NCBI GenBank assembly: GCA_002490525.1
Contig: DKUE01000032.1
Span: 1-34,527 of the forward strand
Source: Ruminococcaceae bacterium UBA7212
GTDB taxonomy: Bacteria > Bacillota > Clostridia > Oscillospirales > Acutalibacteraceae
Length of the DNA stretch: 34,527 bases
Direction of reading: 5' to 3'
In this document: in pieces, positions 7,798 to 15,365 of the stretch
How positions within the stretch are numbered: the first letter of the stretch is position 1
Layout of the letters: every line of letters begins with the position of its first letter
The notes under the pieces: model-generated
Seen by the model: only the letters and a program-made list of their open reading frames with translations
The model's database searches: none
What the model was told of the DNA's origin: nothing
Position numbers and translations under genes: made by a program

Positions 7798-8781
7798 ATG
7801 TGCACAGCAATAACATTTCAAGGGGAATCCTTTTATTTCGGGCGCACACTGGATGTTACATGCGGCTATCGGGAAACCGTTGCCGTAACGCCACGCAATT
7901 TTGCATTTGATTTCCGATTTGAGAAAACGCTTCAATCGCACTTTGCCGTCATCGGTATGGCAACCGTTGCAGAAGGGCTGCCGCTGTATTATGACGCGAT
8001 GAACGAAAAAGGTCTGTGCATGGCGGGACTGCGATTTCCGCTGTATGCGGATTATCAAACGCACGATGCAAAAAAGAATAACATTGCACCGTTTGAACTG
8101 ATACCTTGGATTTTAGGACAGTGTGATACGGTTGCGGCGGCGCGGACACGGCTTGAAAACACCTGTCTTGTTAAAGAGGAGTTCAGCGCACAGCTGACGT
8201 CTGAGCCTCTGCATTGGATAATTGCCGACGAAACAGCGTGTATGGTTCTGGAAGTCGAAAAAGACGGTATGCATCTGTATGATAATCCTGTCGGTGTTCT
8301 GACCAACAGCCCGACCTTTCCCATGCAGATGTCACGGCTGGCGGATTTTATGCAGCTGTCTCGCGAAGAACCGCGTAATAACCTGCTGCCACATGCGGAT
8401 TTGCAGACATACAGCCGCGGCATGGGTGCAATAGGTCTTCCGGGAGATTGGTCTTCCGCTTCCCGATTTGTGCGTGCGGCTTTTGTGCGGGGGAACGCTT
8501 TGCCGTTCGGCACGGAAGAAAAGGATGTCGGGCAATTTTTTCACATCTTAGACACTGTCGGACAGATTTACGGCTGTGTACGCGTCGGTTCGGAAGGATT
8601 TGAACAAACGGTATACACGTCTTGCTGTAATGCGTCCGAGGGTATTTATTATTACACGCTGTACGGAAACCGTTCAGTGACAGGTGTGGATATGCATACA
8701 ACCGATTTGAACGGCAATACGCTGTATCTTTTCCCGTTGAAAACACAAGAGCGAATTTATATGCAGAAGGAAAGCAACTAA
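7798..8781 (+). CDS. Choloylglycine hydrolase family protein (bile salt hydrolase / penicillin V acylase-like)
   Basis: 327 residues, the normal length for this Ntn-hydrolase family. GAGGAG precedes the ATG. After Met removal Cys2 becomes the N-terminal nucleophile. The other catalytic residues are present: Arg16, Asp19, Asn170 (LTNSPTF) and Arg223 (PGDWSSASRFVR). Overall it resembles Clostridium bile salt hydrolase more than penicillin V acylase. The residue that is Asn in bile salt hydrolases (GLNFP) and Tyr in penicillin V acylases is Arg79 here (GLRFP), so the substrate is uncertain; bile salts, acyl-homoserine lactones or other N-acyl amides are possible. No signal peptide, so cytoplasmic. 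It is preceded by an XRE regulator and ends at a bidirectional terminator. Confidence 0.88.
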   Translation: MCTAITFQGESFYFGRTLDVTCGYRETVAVTPRNFAFDFRFEKTLQSHFAVIGMATVAEGLPLYYDAMNEKGLCMAGLRFPLYADYQTHDAKKNNIAPFELIPWILGQCDTVAAARTRLENTCLVKEEFSAQLTSEPLHWIIADETACMVLEVEKDGMHLYDNPVGVLTNSPTFPMQMSRLADFMQLSREEPRNNLLPHADLQTYSRGMGAIGLPGDWSSASRFVRAAFVRGNALPFGTEEKDVGQFFHILDTVGQIYGCVRVGSEGFEQTVYTSCCNASEGIYYYTLYGNRSVTGVDMHTTDLNGNTLYLFPLKTQERIYMQKESN

Positions 8782-8788
8782 AAACACG

Positions 8789-8832
8789 AACAGCGCAAAC
8801 GCGGCTATTTTGCCCGTTTACGCTGTTTTTTT
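8789..8832. terminator. Bidirectional terminator between convergent genes
   Basis: An imperfect inverted repeat (AACAGCGCAAACGCGG against CCCGTTTACGCTGTT) followed by eight T residues on the plus strand (8826-8833) and by UUUU on the minus strand. It serves the hydrolase (plus) and the MATE gene (minus). Confidence 0.8.
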
Positions 8833-8842
8833 TGCAGAATGT

Positions 8843-10225
8843 TTAATTCTCGGAAATTTGTGTTCGGCTCTGTTCCTGTTTTCGCATTAAGCGGAATTCT
8901 TTTGTGACCAAAATGCCCGACAGTATTGCGGCAACCAAGTCCGCGGTAGGACCTGCATACATCACGCCGTCAATCCCGAAGAAAATCGGCAGAATGATAA
9001 GCAACGGCAAAAGGAAGATAACCTGTCTTGTCAGAGAGAGCAGGATACCTTTTGCGGCTTTGCCGATAGAGGTAAAGAAATTTGAAGAAATCGGCTGAAT
9101 TGCATCGAGAAACAAGAACAGCAGGAAAATATGGAAATACCGTTCGGCAAAGGCAAAGTATTCCTCTGAACCGCTGCCGAATAAGCCGATAATTTGCCGC
9201 GGGAATAAGTGGAAACAAGCGGAAAAAAATACGGCAATGCCTGTGCCGAATCCCAAAGACAGGCGCAGGGTCTTGCGTACACGGTCATATTTTTCGGCGC
9301 CGTAGTTATATCCGACAATCGGCTGTAAGCCTTGCGAAATACCGATTATGAACGAAAAGAAAATCATGGTGACCTTTGCAATAATGCCCGAACATGCCAG
9401 CGGAATTTCACTGCCGTAAACCGAAAGCGCACCGTAATGTGTCATGGTGTTGTTCATCACAATCTGTACGACCATCATAGCGATTTGGTTAAAACAGTGG
9501 GAGGCACCCAAAGAGGCAATTCGCCCGCAGGCTTTGGGCTGCAAAAGAAAATCCTGTTTTTGTAAATGAATACTTTTAAATCGGAAAAAGTACGTAATGA
9601 CCAAAAACGCCGATACAACTTGTCCAAGCACGGTGGCGAGCGCCGCGCCTGCCATGCCCATATTGAAAACGAAAATGAACAGCGGGTCGAGGACGGTGTT
9701 GAGAACGGCACCTGTCAGTGTGCAGATCATGGAATACCGCGGACTGCCGTCGGCACGAATGAGGGAACTGCCGCCCGTGGTCAGAATTAAGAAAGGAAAC
9801 CCGAACGCGGTGATTTTTGTGTATGTCAATGCATAATCCAGTACTTCCGCTGTTGCGCCGAACAGCCGCATGAGCGGATTCAAAAAGAGCAAAACAAACA
9901 CACTGATGAGCACACCGATTAAAAGGAGCATGACGGAAGCATTGCCGACTGCACGTGCAGCTTCTTTTTCCCGTTTTGCGCCGAGGTGCAGGCTGAAATT
10001 TGCCGCACCACCCACGCCGAAGAGGAGCGCCGCTGCCGTGCAAAGCGTAGAAAGCGGGAACGCCACATTGGTTGCTGCATTGCCAAGCATGCCGACGCTG
10101 TGTCCGATAAAGAACTGGTCAACAATGTTGTAAAGCGCGCCGACCAGCATGGAAATGACGCTCGGAATTGCATATGCACGTAAAAGCTTACCGATTTTTT
10201 CCGTTCCTAAAGGATTCTGATTCAT
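8843..10225 (-). CDS. MATE family multidrug/Na+ or H+ antiporter
   Basis: 460 residues from the ATG at 10223-10225, picked because GGAGG lies 4 nt upstream; the frame is open further upstream but that part is leader. MATE proteins are 12-helix cation-coupled exporters of organic cations. The N-terminal half begins with a typical MATE segment (AIPSVISMLVGALYNIVDQF, about 18-37), and the second half repeats it (ASHCFNQIAMMVVQIVMNN, GYNYGA near 310). The RADGSPRYSM segment (about 155-165) is common in the clostridial MepA-like branch. The last residues are basic and cytoplasmic. Transported compound is unknown. It has its own promoter and a terminator-like hairpin in the leader, suggesting induction by attenuation. 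Confidence 0.92.
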   Translation of the reverse strand: MNQNPLGTEKIGKLLRAYAIPSVISMLVGALYNIVDQFFIGHSVGMLGNAATNVAFPLSTLCTAAALLFGVGGAANFSLHLGAKREKEAARAVGNASVMLLLIGVLISVFVLLFLNPLMRLFGATAEVLDYALTYTKITAFGFPFLILTTGGSSLIRADGSPRYSMICTLTGAVLNTVLDPLFIFVFNMGMAGAALATVLGQVVSAFLVITYFFRFKSIHLQKQDFLLQPKACGRIASLGASHCFNQIAMMVVQIVMNNTMTHYGALSVYGSEIPLACSGIIAKVTMIFFSFIIGISQGLQPIVGYNYGAEKYDRVRKTLRLSLGFGTGIAVFFSACFHLFPRQIIGLFGSGSEEYFAFAERYFHIFLLFLFLDAIQPISSNFFTSIGKAAKGILLSLTRQVIFLLPLLIILPIFFGIDGVMYAGPTADLVAAILSGILVTKEFRLMRKQEQSRTQISEN

Positions 10226-10237
10226 GATGCCTCCGCT

Positions 10238-10270
10238 AAAAAAGACCGCGCGGTATATCCGTTGCAGTCT
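10238..10270 (-). terminator. Leader terminator (possible attenuator) before the MATE gene
   Basis: In the transcript AGACUGC (10264-10270) pairs with GCGGUCU (10243-10249), enclosing CGG-AUAUA-CCG, and is followed by U residues (10238-10243). It lies between the promoter and the GGAGG ribosome site. A GGGC-GCAA-GCCC hairpin lies just upstream (about 10279-10290). A terminator here must be bypassed for the transporter to be made. Confidence 0.65.
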
Positions 10271-10322
10271 TAAAGTGATGGGCTTGCGCCCGTATATAAC
10301 CGTAATTATTAACTGATTAAAC

Positions 10323-10351
10323 AGTATACACGTGAATCGCACGAAAATCAA
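10323..10351 (-). promoter_or_regulatory. Sigma-A promoter of the MATE gene
   Basis: Minus-strand TTGATT (10346-10351), 17-bp spacer, TATACT (10323-10328). The transcript would start near 10316, giving a leader of about 90 nt. Confidence 0.8.
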
Positions 10352-10539
10352 TTTGCAAAATGCCAAAATCTTTTGCAGTTTTCGACATGATTTTTGCGCT
10401 GTTTTCTGATTCGGAAAACAAGTATCGGCGGTACGGGACACGCTGACCGCTGATATTGCATTATTTTTGAAAATCAATTACGATGATTTTGCTGTCTTTT
10501 CTTTATAGTTTATTTTTACGAAGGCTTTGCTTTGTTTGA

Positions 10540-10788
10540 GACAAATGTCCTTTTGTGTGGAAGACAAGGAGCGAAATATACGCAGTAAATCTGCTTCTTG
10601 ATGGCTGACAGTCTGATTCGGATGGCAAAAAATTTACCAGCACATACGAATTGAGAGATCCAACTAAAGCGGCAGAAGCATTAAAAGGTTCGGTCCAAGT
10701 CATTTCGGCAAGATATACTGGTGGAAGCAGTGCAGGTACTTATTATACGACAAAGGATTATTATAATATGGATTGGACACATGAATAA
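10540..10788 (+). pseudogene. Broken tail of an unidentified ORF
   Basis: Reading frame 1 gives a plausible C-terminal protein piece (CPFVWKTRSEIYAVNLLLDG, stop, then QSDSDGKKFTSTYELRDPTK and onward to a TAA at 10786-10788). The TGA at 10606-10608 interrupts it, perhaps from a TGG. It has no start codon with a ribosome site. Codons are AT-rich (AGA, TTA, CCA, ACT) compared with the flanking genes. I do not recognise the family. It abuts the IS3 relic, so it is probably part of the same imported, decayed segment. Confidence 0.5.
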
Positions 10789-10816
10789 GATTTGAACAAA
10801 TAAAGAGGTAAGAATC

Positions 10817-11296
10817 ATGTTAAAGAATAACGACAAAAAGATATATTGTATGTCTGCAAAACTTATTCCTGTGTATTTATCAATCATCAGAGATTTGTAT
10901 GATAACAGTATTGTTGCGTACAAAATGGATAAAGAACAAAGTATTAAATTGGTTCTCGATACGATTAAAGCTGCAAAGAGGAAAGAAAAAATCACTGCAG
11001 AGTTGCAGCTCCACAGTGATCAAGGCTTTCAATATACATCCCATGCATATTACAAGCTAACACAATCATACGGCATAACGCCGTCAATGTCAAGGCGTGG
11101 CAATCCATATGACAACGCTTTAGCCGAAAATTTCTTTTCAATACTCAAAACTGAATGTATTCACAGAGTAAAACTTTCCGGATATGATGAGGCTCGCCTC
11201 ATCATATCCGAATACATAAACTTCTACAACAATTACCGTATTCAAACTAAAACAAAACTGACTCCGCTTGAAAAACGAAATCAGTTTGTTGCTTAA
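10817..11296 (+). pseudogene. IS3-family transposase (OrfB), 5'-truncated
   Basis: 159 residues covering the C-terminal part of the integrase core (rve). Present are YLSIIRDLYDNSIVAYK, the second catalytic Asp in LHSDQGFQYTS, and the Glu in the block SRRGNPYDNALAENFFSILK, then the INFYNNYRIQ...LTPLEKR ending. The first catalytic Asp (the TDITY-type motif) and the upstream HTH_21 region are missing, and OrfA is absent, so transposition is not expected. A right-end-like sequence follows at 11329-11357. AT content is higher than in the neighbours. It is a remnant between the MATE and GH95 genes. Confidence 0.88.
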
Positions 11297-11328
11297 AATT
11301 TAATTTTCTACTTCAAGTAGGCTCTTTT

Positions 11329-11357
11329 TGTACTGTCTGCACAACTTGGGGCAGTTC
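11329..11357 (+). mobile_element. Likely right end of the IS3-family element
   Basis: TGTACTGTCTGCACAACTTG runs on to GGGGCAGTTCA and resembles IS3/IS150-group right ends, which finish in CAGTTCA. A small hairpin (11308-11320) with a T-run precedes it and could end the transposase transcript. No matching left end (TGAACTG) was found upstream, consistent with 5' truncation. Confidence 0.55.
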
Positions 11358-11420
11358 ACGTTTCCGGGGGGGATTTGTATTTCTATATTATTGTTTTATG
11401 CGATTTTCATTTGCGAAGAG

Positions 11421-14090
11421 TTACTTCAACTGAAATTCCACCGTTTTTTCTTCGCCGGCGGCAAACTGCACAGTCTGAGATTCGCCTGTGACAGCGCAGG
11501 AGACGGTCAAGGCTTGGTCGATTTCCGATAAAACGGTGACCGATGCGGTCCCCGTTTCGGTATTCCACGAAAGGCTTTGCACAACTGCGCGGGCGCGGGT
11601 ACGAAGGCCTGCGATTTTGCCGTTTTCGAATCCGCTTTCGGGAAGTGCGGGTAAAATCTCTATTTTACCTGTATTCGAATACAAAAGACTTTCGTGCACA
11701 ATGCCGAGATACCCGATGGCAAAATCCGTGCAGTAACAGCTGTGACGGTCATAATCGTGATTGGTCATCAGGGAATCATAGTGTATTTTATGATTCATTA
11801 AGGTTTTCAGTGCCCGTGTGACGCTTGCGCTGTCCTTTAACCGCGCGGCAATCAGCGCACGGTGCACCAACGCGTGGCTTGCCTCGTTTTCACTGGTGCG
11901 GTTGTCAATCGCCTGTATACACGCATCGCGAAGTGCGGAATTTTCCTGTGTTTCATCCAGCGGCCACACGCCGTACAGGTGGCTCAAATGCCGATGCTCG
12001 TTATTTTCCGCAAATTGATTGCAAGCCCATTCCTTCAGTGCGCCCGTTTCATCATACAGATACGGCGGCAGTTTCCGAAGCATTTCTTTCCATACAGCGG
12101 TACCGGCTTCGGGAGCGGCTTTAGACTGTATCTCTAAAAGCATTTGCAGATTGCTTCTGCAAGCCGCAATGTCAATCGCCGTATTTGCGGCAGACGGACT
12201 CGGATAATTAGACGGATTGTTTTCGGGGGAGTAGCTCGGCAGAATGCAGTAGGTCTCACCGTCTGAAAGTGCGGTTTTGCCTGCTTCATAATGTATGTTG
12301 CCGTCTTTGTCGGTATAGTATTCGGGCGTGAGCAGTTGCGCCCAGTAATTGGCGGATTTTGTGAGCAGGGGAAGCAGTATATCTTTGGAGAGGGTCAGAC
12401 TGCCGCGCTGTTTGATTGCCGCGATTTGCGCGTCGGTCAGGTCTTCTGCCGTTACGGAAAGCACGGAACGCAGTGCTTCAAGGTCAAATTCCTCGCTTAA
12501 CGGAATTTCTAAATCACCGTAGCTTAAATAGGCTTCATACAGCGGCAAAAGCATCCACGAAGTCCCTGCATTCCAGTAGCGGAACGGATACGGATAGCAG
12601 GTTTCGGTAATGACTGCTTTGTCACCGTCCGTGTTGACAGGTGCTTGCAGGGCATCTGTAAAGCCATGCGTGGCAAGCGCGTTTTCTTCCCAGTCGGGTG
12701 CTTGACGCAGCAGAAAATAGACATAGCCTGTTACGGAATCCGGCATATTGCTTGTGCTTAAGGAAGAAGTCTGCAAATTTACGTTGGCATCCATCGTGTA
12801 TTTACTGCCCCAGCCCGCGTTCCATTCGCCTGCCCACATGCCGTACAGTCTGCCGGTAGATGCGCCTGAACAGCAAAGGTAAGCGTAACGCCCCGAATAA
12901 TATGCGCGCTGTAACAAATCACTGTGCAGTCTGTTCTTGCTGCGTTGGGACAAGAGGAGCTGTTCGTTGGATTTTTCGCTTTCGCCGTCGCCGAGCGTCA
13001 GCGAAACGGCGTTAAACTGCGGTGTATGCAGTGCCGTGTGCGCCGAAAGTGCGGCATTGTAATCAAACTGCCCGTTCCTTGTATATTTTTCGGCGACAGC
13101 TTTGGCTTTTGCGTGCAACTCTTTGGTAAGCGCATAGTCGTTTTGCGCTTGGAACTCGGCGAGTGCGCCCATATTGTCCGTACGGCCGGAGACCGTAATC
13201 AAATAGACTGCGTCACTGTTTTCAATTTGAATCTGCGGGTTGTCTGTGCTGACATACTGTGCATCCGACACGCTGTTGCCCGCTGTGCGCACCGCCGTAC
13301 CGCCTTCGTGTATCACATATGTATATGTTGCGTAGCCGCCGTTTCGAAGTTCGCTGTTTTCGTAATCGGGGTAGTGTGCCACGAGTGCCAATGCATCGGC
13401 ATTTTCGGTTGCAAGCTTTTTATATTGCAAATCGACTTCGTTGCCCTTACCGTAATTGGCGAGAGCGGAAAGATTATCGTAGGAAAGCGTTAAATTCACC
13501 TTACTGCCACTGTCGGACGCGCCGATTTTCGTTACGGTTACGCCGTCTGCGCGCGACGTAAAGGTCAGACGCTCCCAAGTGCCGTTTTTGTCGGTATAAC
13601 GAACTCCGACTTCGGCAGTTTCATAGTTGGTATACCGCACATAATCCTTTGTGAACGCCTTGTTCTGTGCAATACGCAGTGCGCCGCCGGGATGATAGGT
13701 GTAGACATCGTCATAGCTTGCGTTGTCTACAATATCCTCACCCTGAACAATTGCCTGCTTTACCGTTTCCAATTCATCGGCGGTGTCAGGGCAGGTGCGT
13801 GCATTTTTATTCGGGAGAATAAAATGCATATTCTGAAAAATCAGCGAATCACTGTACGGTGCGCCCGAGGTGATAACCCCTTGCAGCCCGTTGCCTGAAA
13901 CCATGCCCTCGCGCCAGGCACTTGTCCTGTTTTTCTTTTCGGAAAGTGTCTTGTAGGTGGTGGCATAGGAAATTTTGTTCGTTTGGTCAAACAGCATTTG
14001 CACGGTGCTTTTGCTTACACCGCACCCGCTCAGGGCGCTGAGCAGACACGCACAAAGCAAAAAACAAATGCCTTTTTTCAGTTTGTTCAC
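11421..14090 (-). CDS. GH95-family glycosidase (probable alpha-L-fucosidase), lipoprotein
   Basis: 889 residues from the GTG at 14088-14090, preferred because AAAGGGTGA lies about 6 nt upstream; a GTG nine bases earlier is possible. The signal peptide ends in a lipobox (LSALSGC), so the enzyme is anchored outside the membrane. An N-terminal beta-sandwich (SAWREGMVSGNGLQGVI, about 58-74) is followed by the (alpha/alpha)6 catalytic part: the GMWAGEWNAGWGSKYTMDAN segment near 415, and HRHLSHLYGVWP near 695, both hallmark GH95 regions. The C-terminal beta domain has IEILPALPESG. GH95 enzymes remove alpha-1,2-linked fucose (some galactose) by inversion. The sequence is diverged from the usual WPAE and GNFG motifs, so exact linkage is open. 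Divergent from an AraC-like gene. Confidence 0.85.
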   Translation of the reverse strand: MNKLKKGICFLLCACLLSALSGCGVSKSTVQMLFDQTNKISYATTYKTLSEKKNRTSAWREGMVSGNGLQGVITSGAPYSDSLIFQNMHFILPNKNARTCPDTADELETVKQAIVQGEDIVDNASYDDVYTYHPGGALRIAQNKAFTKDYVRYTNYETAEVGVRYTDKNGTWERLTFTSRADGVTVTKIGASDSGSKVNLTLSYDNLSALANYGKGNEVDLQYKKLATENADALALVAHYPDYENSELRNGGYATYTYVIHEGGTAVRTAGNSVSDAQYVSTDNPQIQIENSDAVYLITVSGRTDNMGALAEFQAQNDYALTKELHAKAKAVAEKYTRNGQFDYNAALSAHTALHTPQFNAVSLTLGDGESEKSNEQLLLSQRSKNRLHSDLLQRAYYSGRYAYLCCSGASTGRLYGMWAGEWNAGWGSKYTMDANVNLQTSSLSTSNMPDSVTGYVYFLLRQAPDWEENALATHGFTDALQAPVNTDGDKAVITETCYPYPFRYWNAGTSWMLLPLYEAYLSYGDLEIPLSEEFDLEALRSVLSVTAEDLTDAQIAAIKQRGSLTLSKDILLPLLTKSANYWAQLLTPEYYTDKDGNIHYEAGKTALSDGETYCILPSYSPENNPSNYPSPSAANTAIDIAACRSNLQMLLEIQSKAAPEAGTAVWKEMLRKLPPYLYDETGALKEWACNQFAENNEHRHLSHLYGVWPLDETQENSALRDACIQAIDNRTSENEASHALVHRALIAARLKDSASVTRALKTLMNHKIHYDSLMTNHDYDRHSCYCTDFAIGYLGIVHESLLYSNTGKIEILPALPESGFENGKIAGLRTRARAVVQSLSWNTETGTASVTVLSEIDQALTVSCAVTGESQTVQFAAGEEKTVEFQLK

Positions 14091-14128
14091 GCAAATCACC
14101 CTTTTGGTTTATGTATATCTATATTTTA

Positions 14129-14190
14129 ACAGATGTTCATCTGTAAAACCCGACATTTTCCTTGACAAAATGTCGGGTTTTTCGTAAAAT
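14129..14190. promoter_or_regulatory. Divergent control region with two palindromes
   Basis: Between GH95 (minus) and the AraC-like gene (plus). ACAGATG-TT-CATCTGT (14129-14144) abuts a 15-bp perfect inverted repeat (14145-14159 with 14167-14181). The plus promoter is TTGACA (14162-14167), 17 bp, TAAAAT (14185-14190), so its -35 box lies in the loop and right arm of the large palindrome. A weaker minus promoter (TTACAG, 17 bp, TATAGA) covers the smaller palindrome. Both genes point away, so these are more likely operators than terminators. Confidence 0.7.
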
Positions 14191-14219
14191 ATATAGTTAG
14201 ACAGAAAGGGGAAAAGCGG

Positions 14220-14879
14220 ATGATTTCTTTTGTTTGGCATGGTCTGCGGTTTTCCGTTGCGGAAATCGGCGGCGGTGTACTGCACGGCGAAATTGCGTCG
14301 CATGCACATTCCAAAAACAGCTACGAACTGCATTATATTACGGCGGGGTGCGGGACGTTGGAAACGGATACGGCGGTTTATAATTTGAAGGCGGGTGATT
14401 TTTTTGTAACGGGACCGCAGTTATTGCACGCACAGCGGTCCGACCCGCATACGCCGATGGAAGATGTTTTTATTTATCTGCAAAAAGAGGCTGTGCTGAA
14501 GCGCGAGGCGATAGGGGATACCTTCTGCGAAACGAGCTTTTGGTTTTGTCGGGATTTTGCACCCGAAATTCCGTGTATGATTTTAGCGGAATACCGTGGG
14601 AAAGCCTTGGATTACGAAACAGCCGTGAGCGGGCTTTTATCGAAATTGCTAACGGATATTGTACGGCAATATGTACCGAAATCTTATACATATACTGATA
14701 CGCCGTCCGAAAATCTCAATGACCGCCGTTTTTGGCTGATTGAGAACGCGTTCTTGGATGAAAAGTATCTTACACTGCGCGCTCTTTCCGAAAAAATCGG
14801 ACTGTGTGAGCGTCAAACCGAACGTCTGTTGCAAAAATATTACGGCAAGACCTTTCGGGAAATGAAACGGGAAAAATAA
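14220..14879 (+). CDS. AraC-like regulator, short (one helix-turn-helix)
   Basis: 219 residues. The N-terminal part is a cupin-type sensor (AHSKNSYELHYITAGCGTLE, then YNLKAGDFFVTGPQLLHAQ, about 28-71), as in AraC proteins that sense sugars. The C-terminal part holds the first HTH (LTLRALSEKIGLCERQTERLLQKYYGKTF, about 183-211) and then stops at MKREK, where family members continue about 50 residues through the second HTH. No continuing reading frame was found, so this is truncated or a naturally short form. GGGG-rich ribosome site at 14208-14212. It probably controls the divergent GH95 gene, but a single HTH may weaken DNA binding. Confidence 0.82.
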   Translation: MISFVWHGLRFSVAEIGGGVLHGEIASHAHSKNSYELHYITAGCGTLETDTAVYNLKAGDFFVTGPQLLHAQRSDPHTPMEDVFIYLQKEAVLKREAIGDTFCETSFWFCRDFAPEIPCMILAEYRGKALDYETAVSGLLSKLLTDIVRQYVPKSYTYTDTPSENLNDRRFWLIENAFLDEKYLTLRALSEKIGLCERQTERLLQKYYGKTFREMKREK

Positions 14880-14893
14880 ATCCAATAAAATGA

Positions 14894-14931
14894 TTCCCCC
14901 GCAGAAACAAACATCTGTTTTTGCGGGGGAA
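14894..14931. terminator. Hairpin between convergent genes
   Basis: A 10-bp perfect stem (TTCCCCCGCA with TGCGGGGGAA) between the AraC-like gene and the minus-strand GNAT gene. U-runs are poor on both sides, so termination strength is uncertain. Confidence 0.6.
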
Positions 14932-14936
14932 AGTGC

Positions 14937-15365
14937 TTAGAAAGCCATTTCCATATCCATATGGGGTATTCTGCCGTCGGGGTATTCTTCGCCGTATTCT
15001 TTGAATCCGAATTTATTGTAAAACGGAATCGCATAGCACTGTGCGCTGACATACGCACGGACAGCGCCGAGCGACTTTGCCTTTTCGAGCAGAGATTCTA
15101 CAATTCTTGCGCCCAAATGCTGCCCGCGGTGGCTTTTTAATACCGCGATGCGCCCGAGCTTTGCGGTGCCGTCGGGCAACAGAATGAATCTGCCTGTAGC
15201 AACGGGGGTTTCGTCCTCAAACAGCACCAAATGCGGACACGCTCTGTCATATTCGTCAAATTCTTCTGCAAGCGTGTAGCCCTGTTCTTTTACGAACACG
15301 GTTTCCCGCACCTGCCGTGACGGCGTAAAGTCTTCTCCGCTTTCATACCAAACTGTGTGTATCAT
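14937..15365 (-). CDS. GNAT family N-acetyltransferase (ElaA-like)
   Basis: 142 residues, a complete single GNAT domain. Acetyl-CoA-binding motif A is LGRIAVLKSHRGQHLGARIVE (about 69-89), with R/Q-x-x-G-x-G/A variant RGQHLGA. Motif B region includes YVSAQCYAIPFYNKFGFKEYGE. The opening (RQVRETVFVKEQGY) is typical of ElaA/YjdJ-like GNATs. Substrate unknown. Its ATG overlaps the stop of the beta-galactosidase gene by four bases (ATGA), so it is translationally coupled to it. Confidence 0.85.
   Translation of the reverse strand: MIHTVWYESGEDFTPSRQVRETVFVKEQGYTLAEEFDEYDRACPHLVLFEDETPVATGRFILLPDGTAKLGRIAVLKSHRGQHLGARIVESLLEKAKSLGAVRAYVSAQCYAIPFYNKFGFKEYGEEYPDGRIPHMDMEMAF

Noticed and set aside
14145..14181. 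Palindrome as an intrinsic terminator
   Set aside because: The flanking genes diverge, so no gene transcript ends there; it overlaps a promoter instead.
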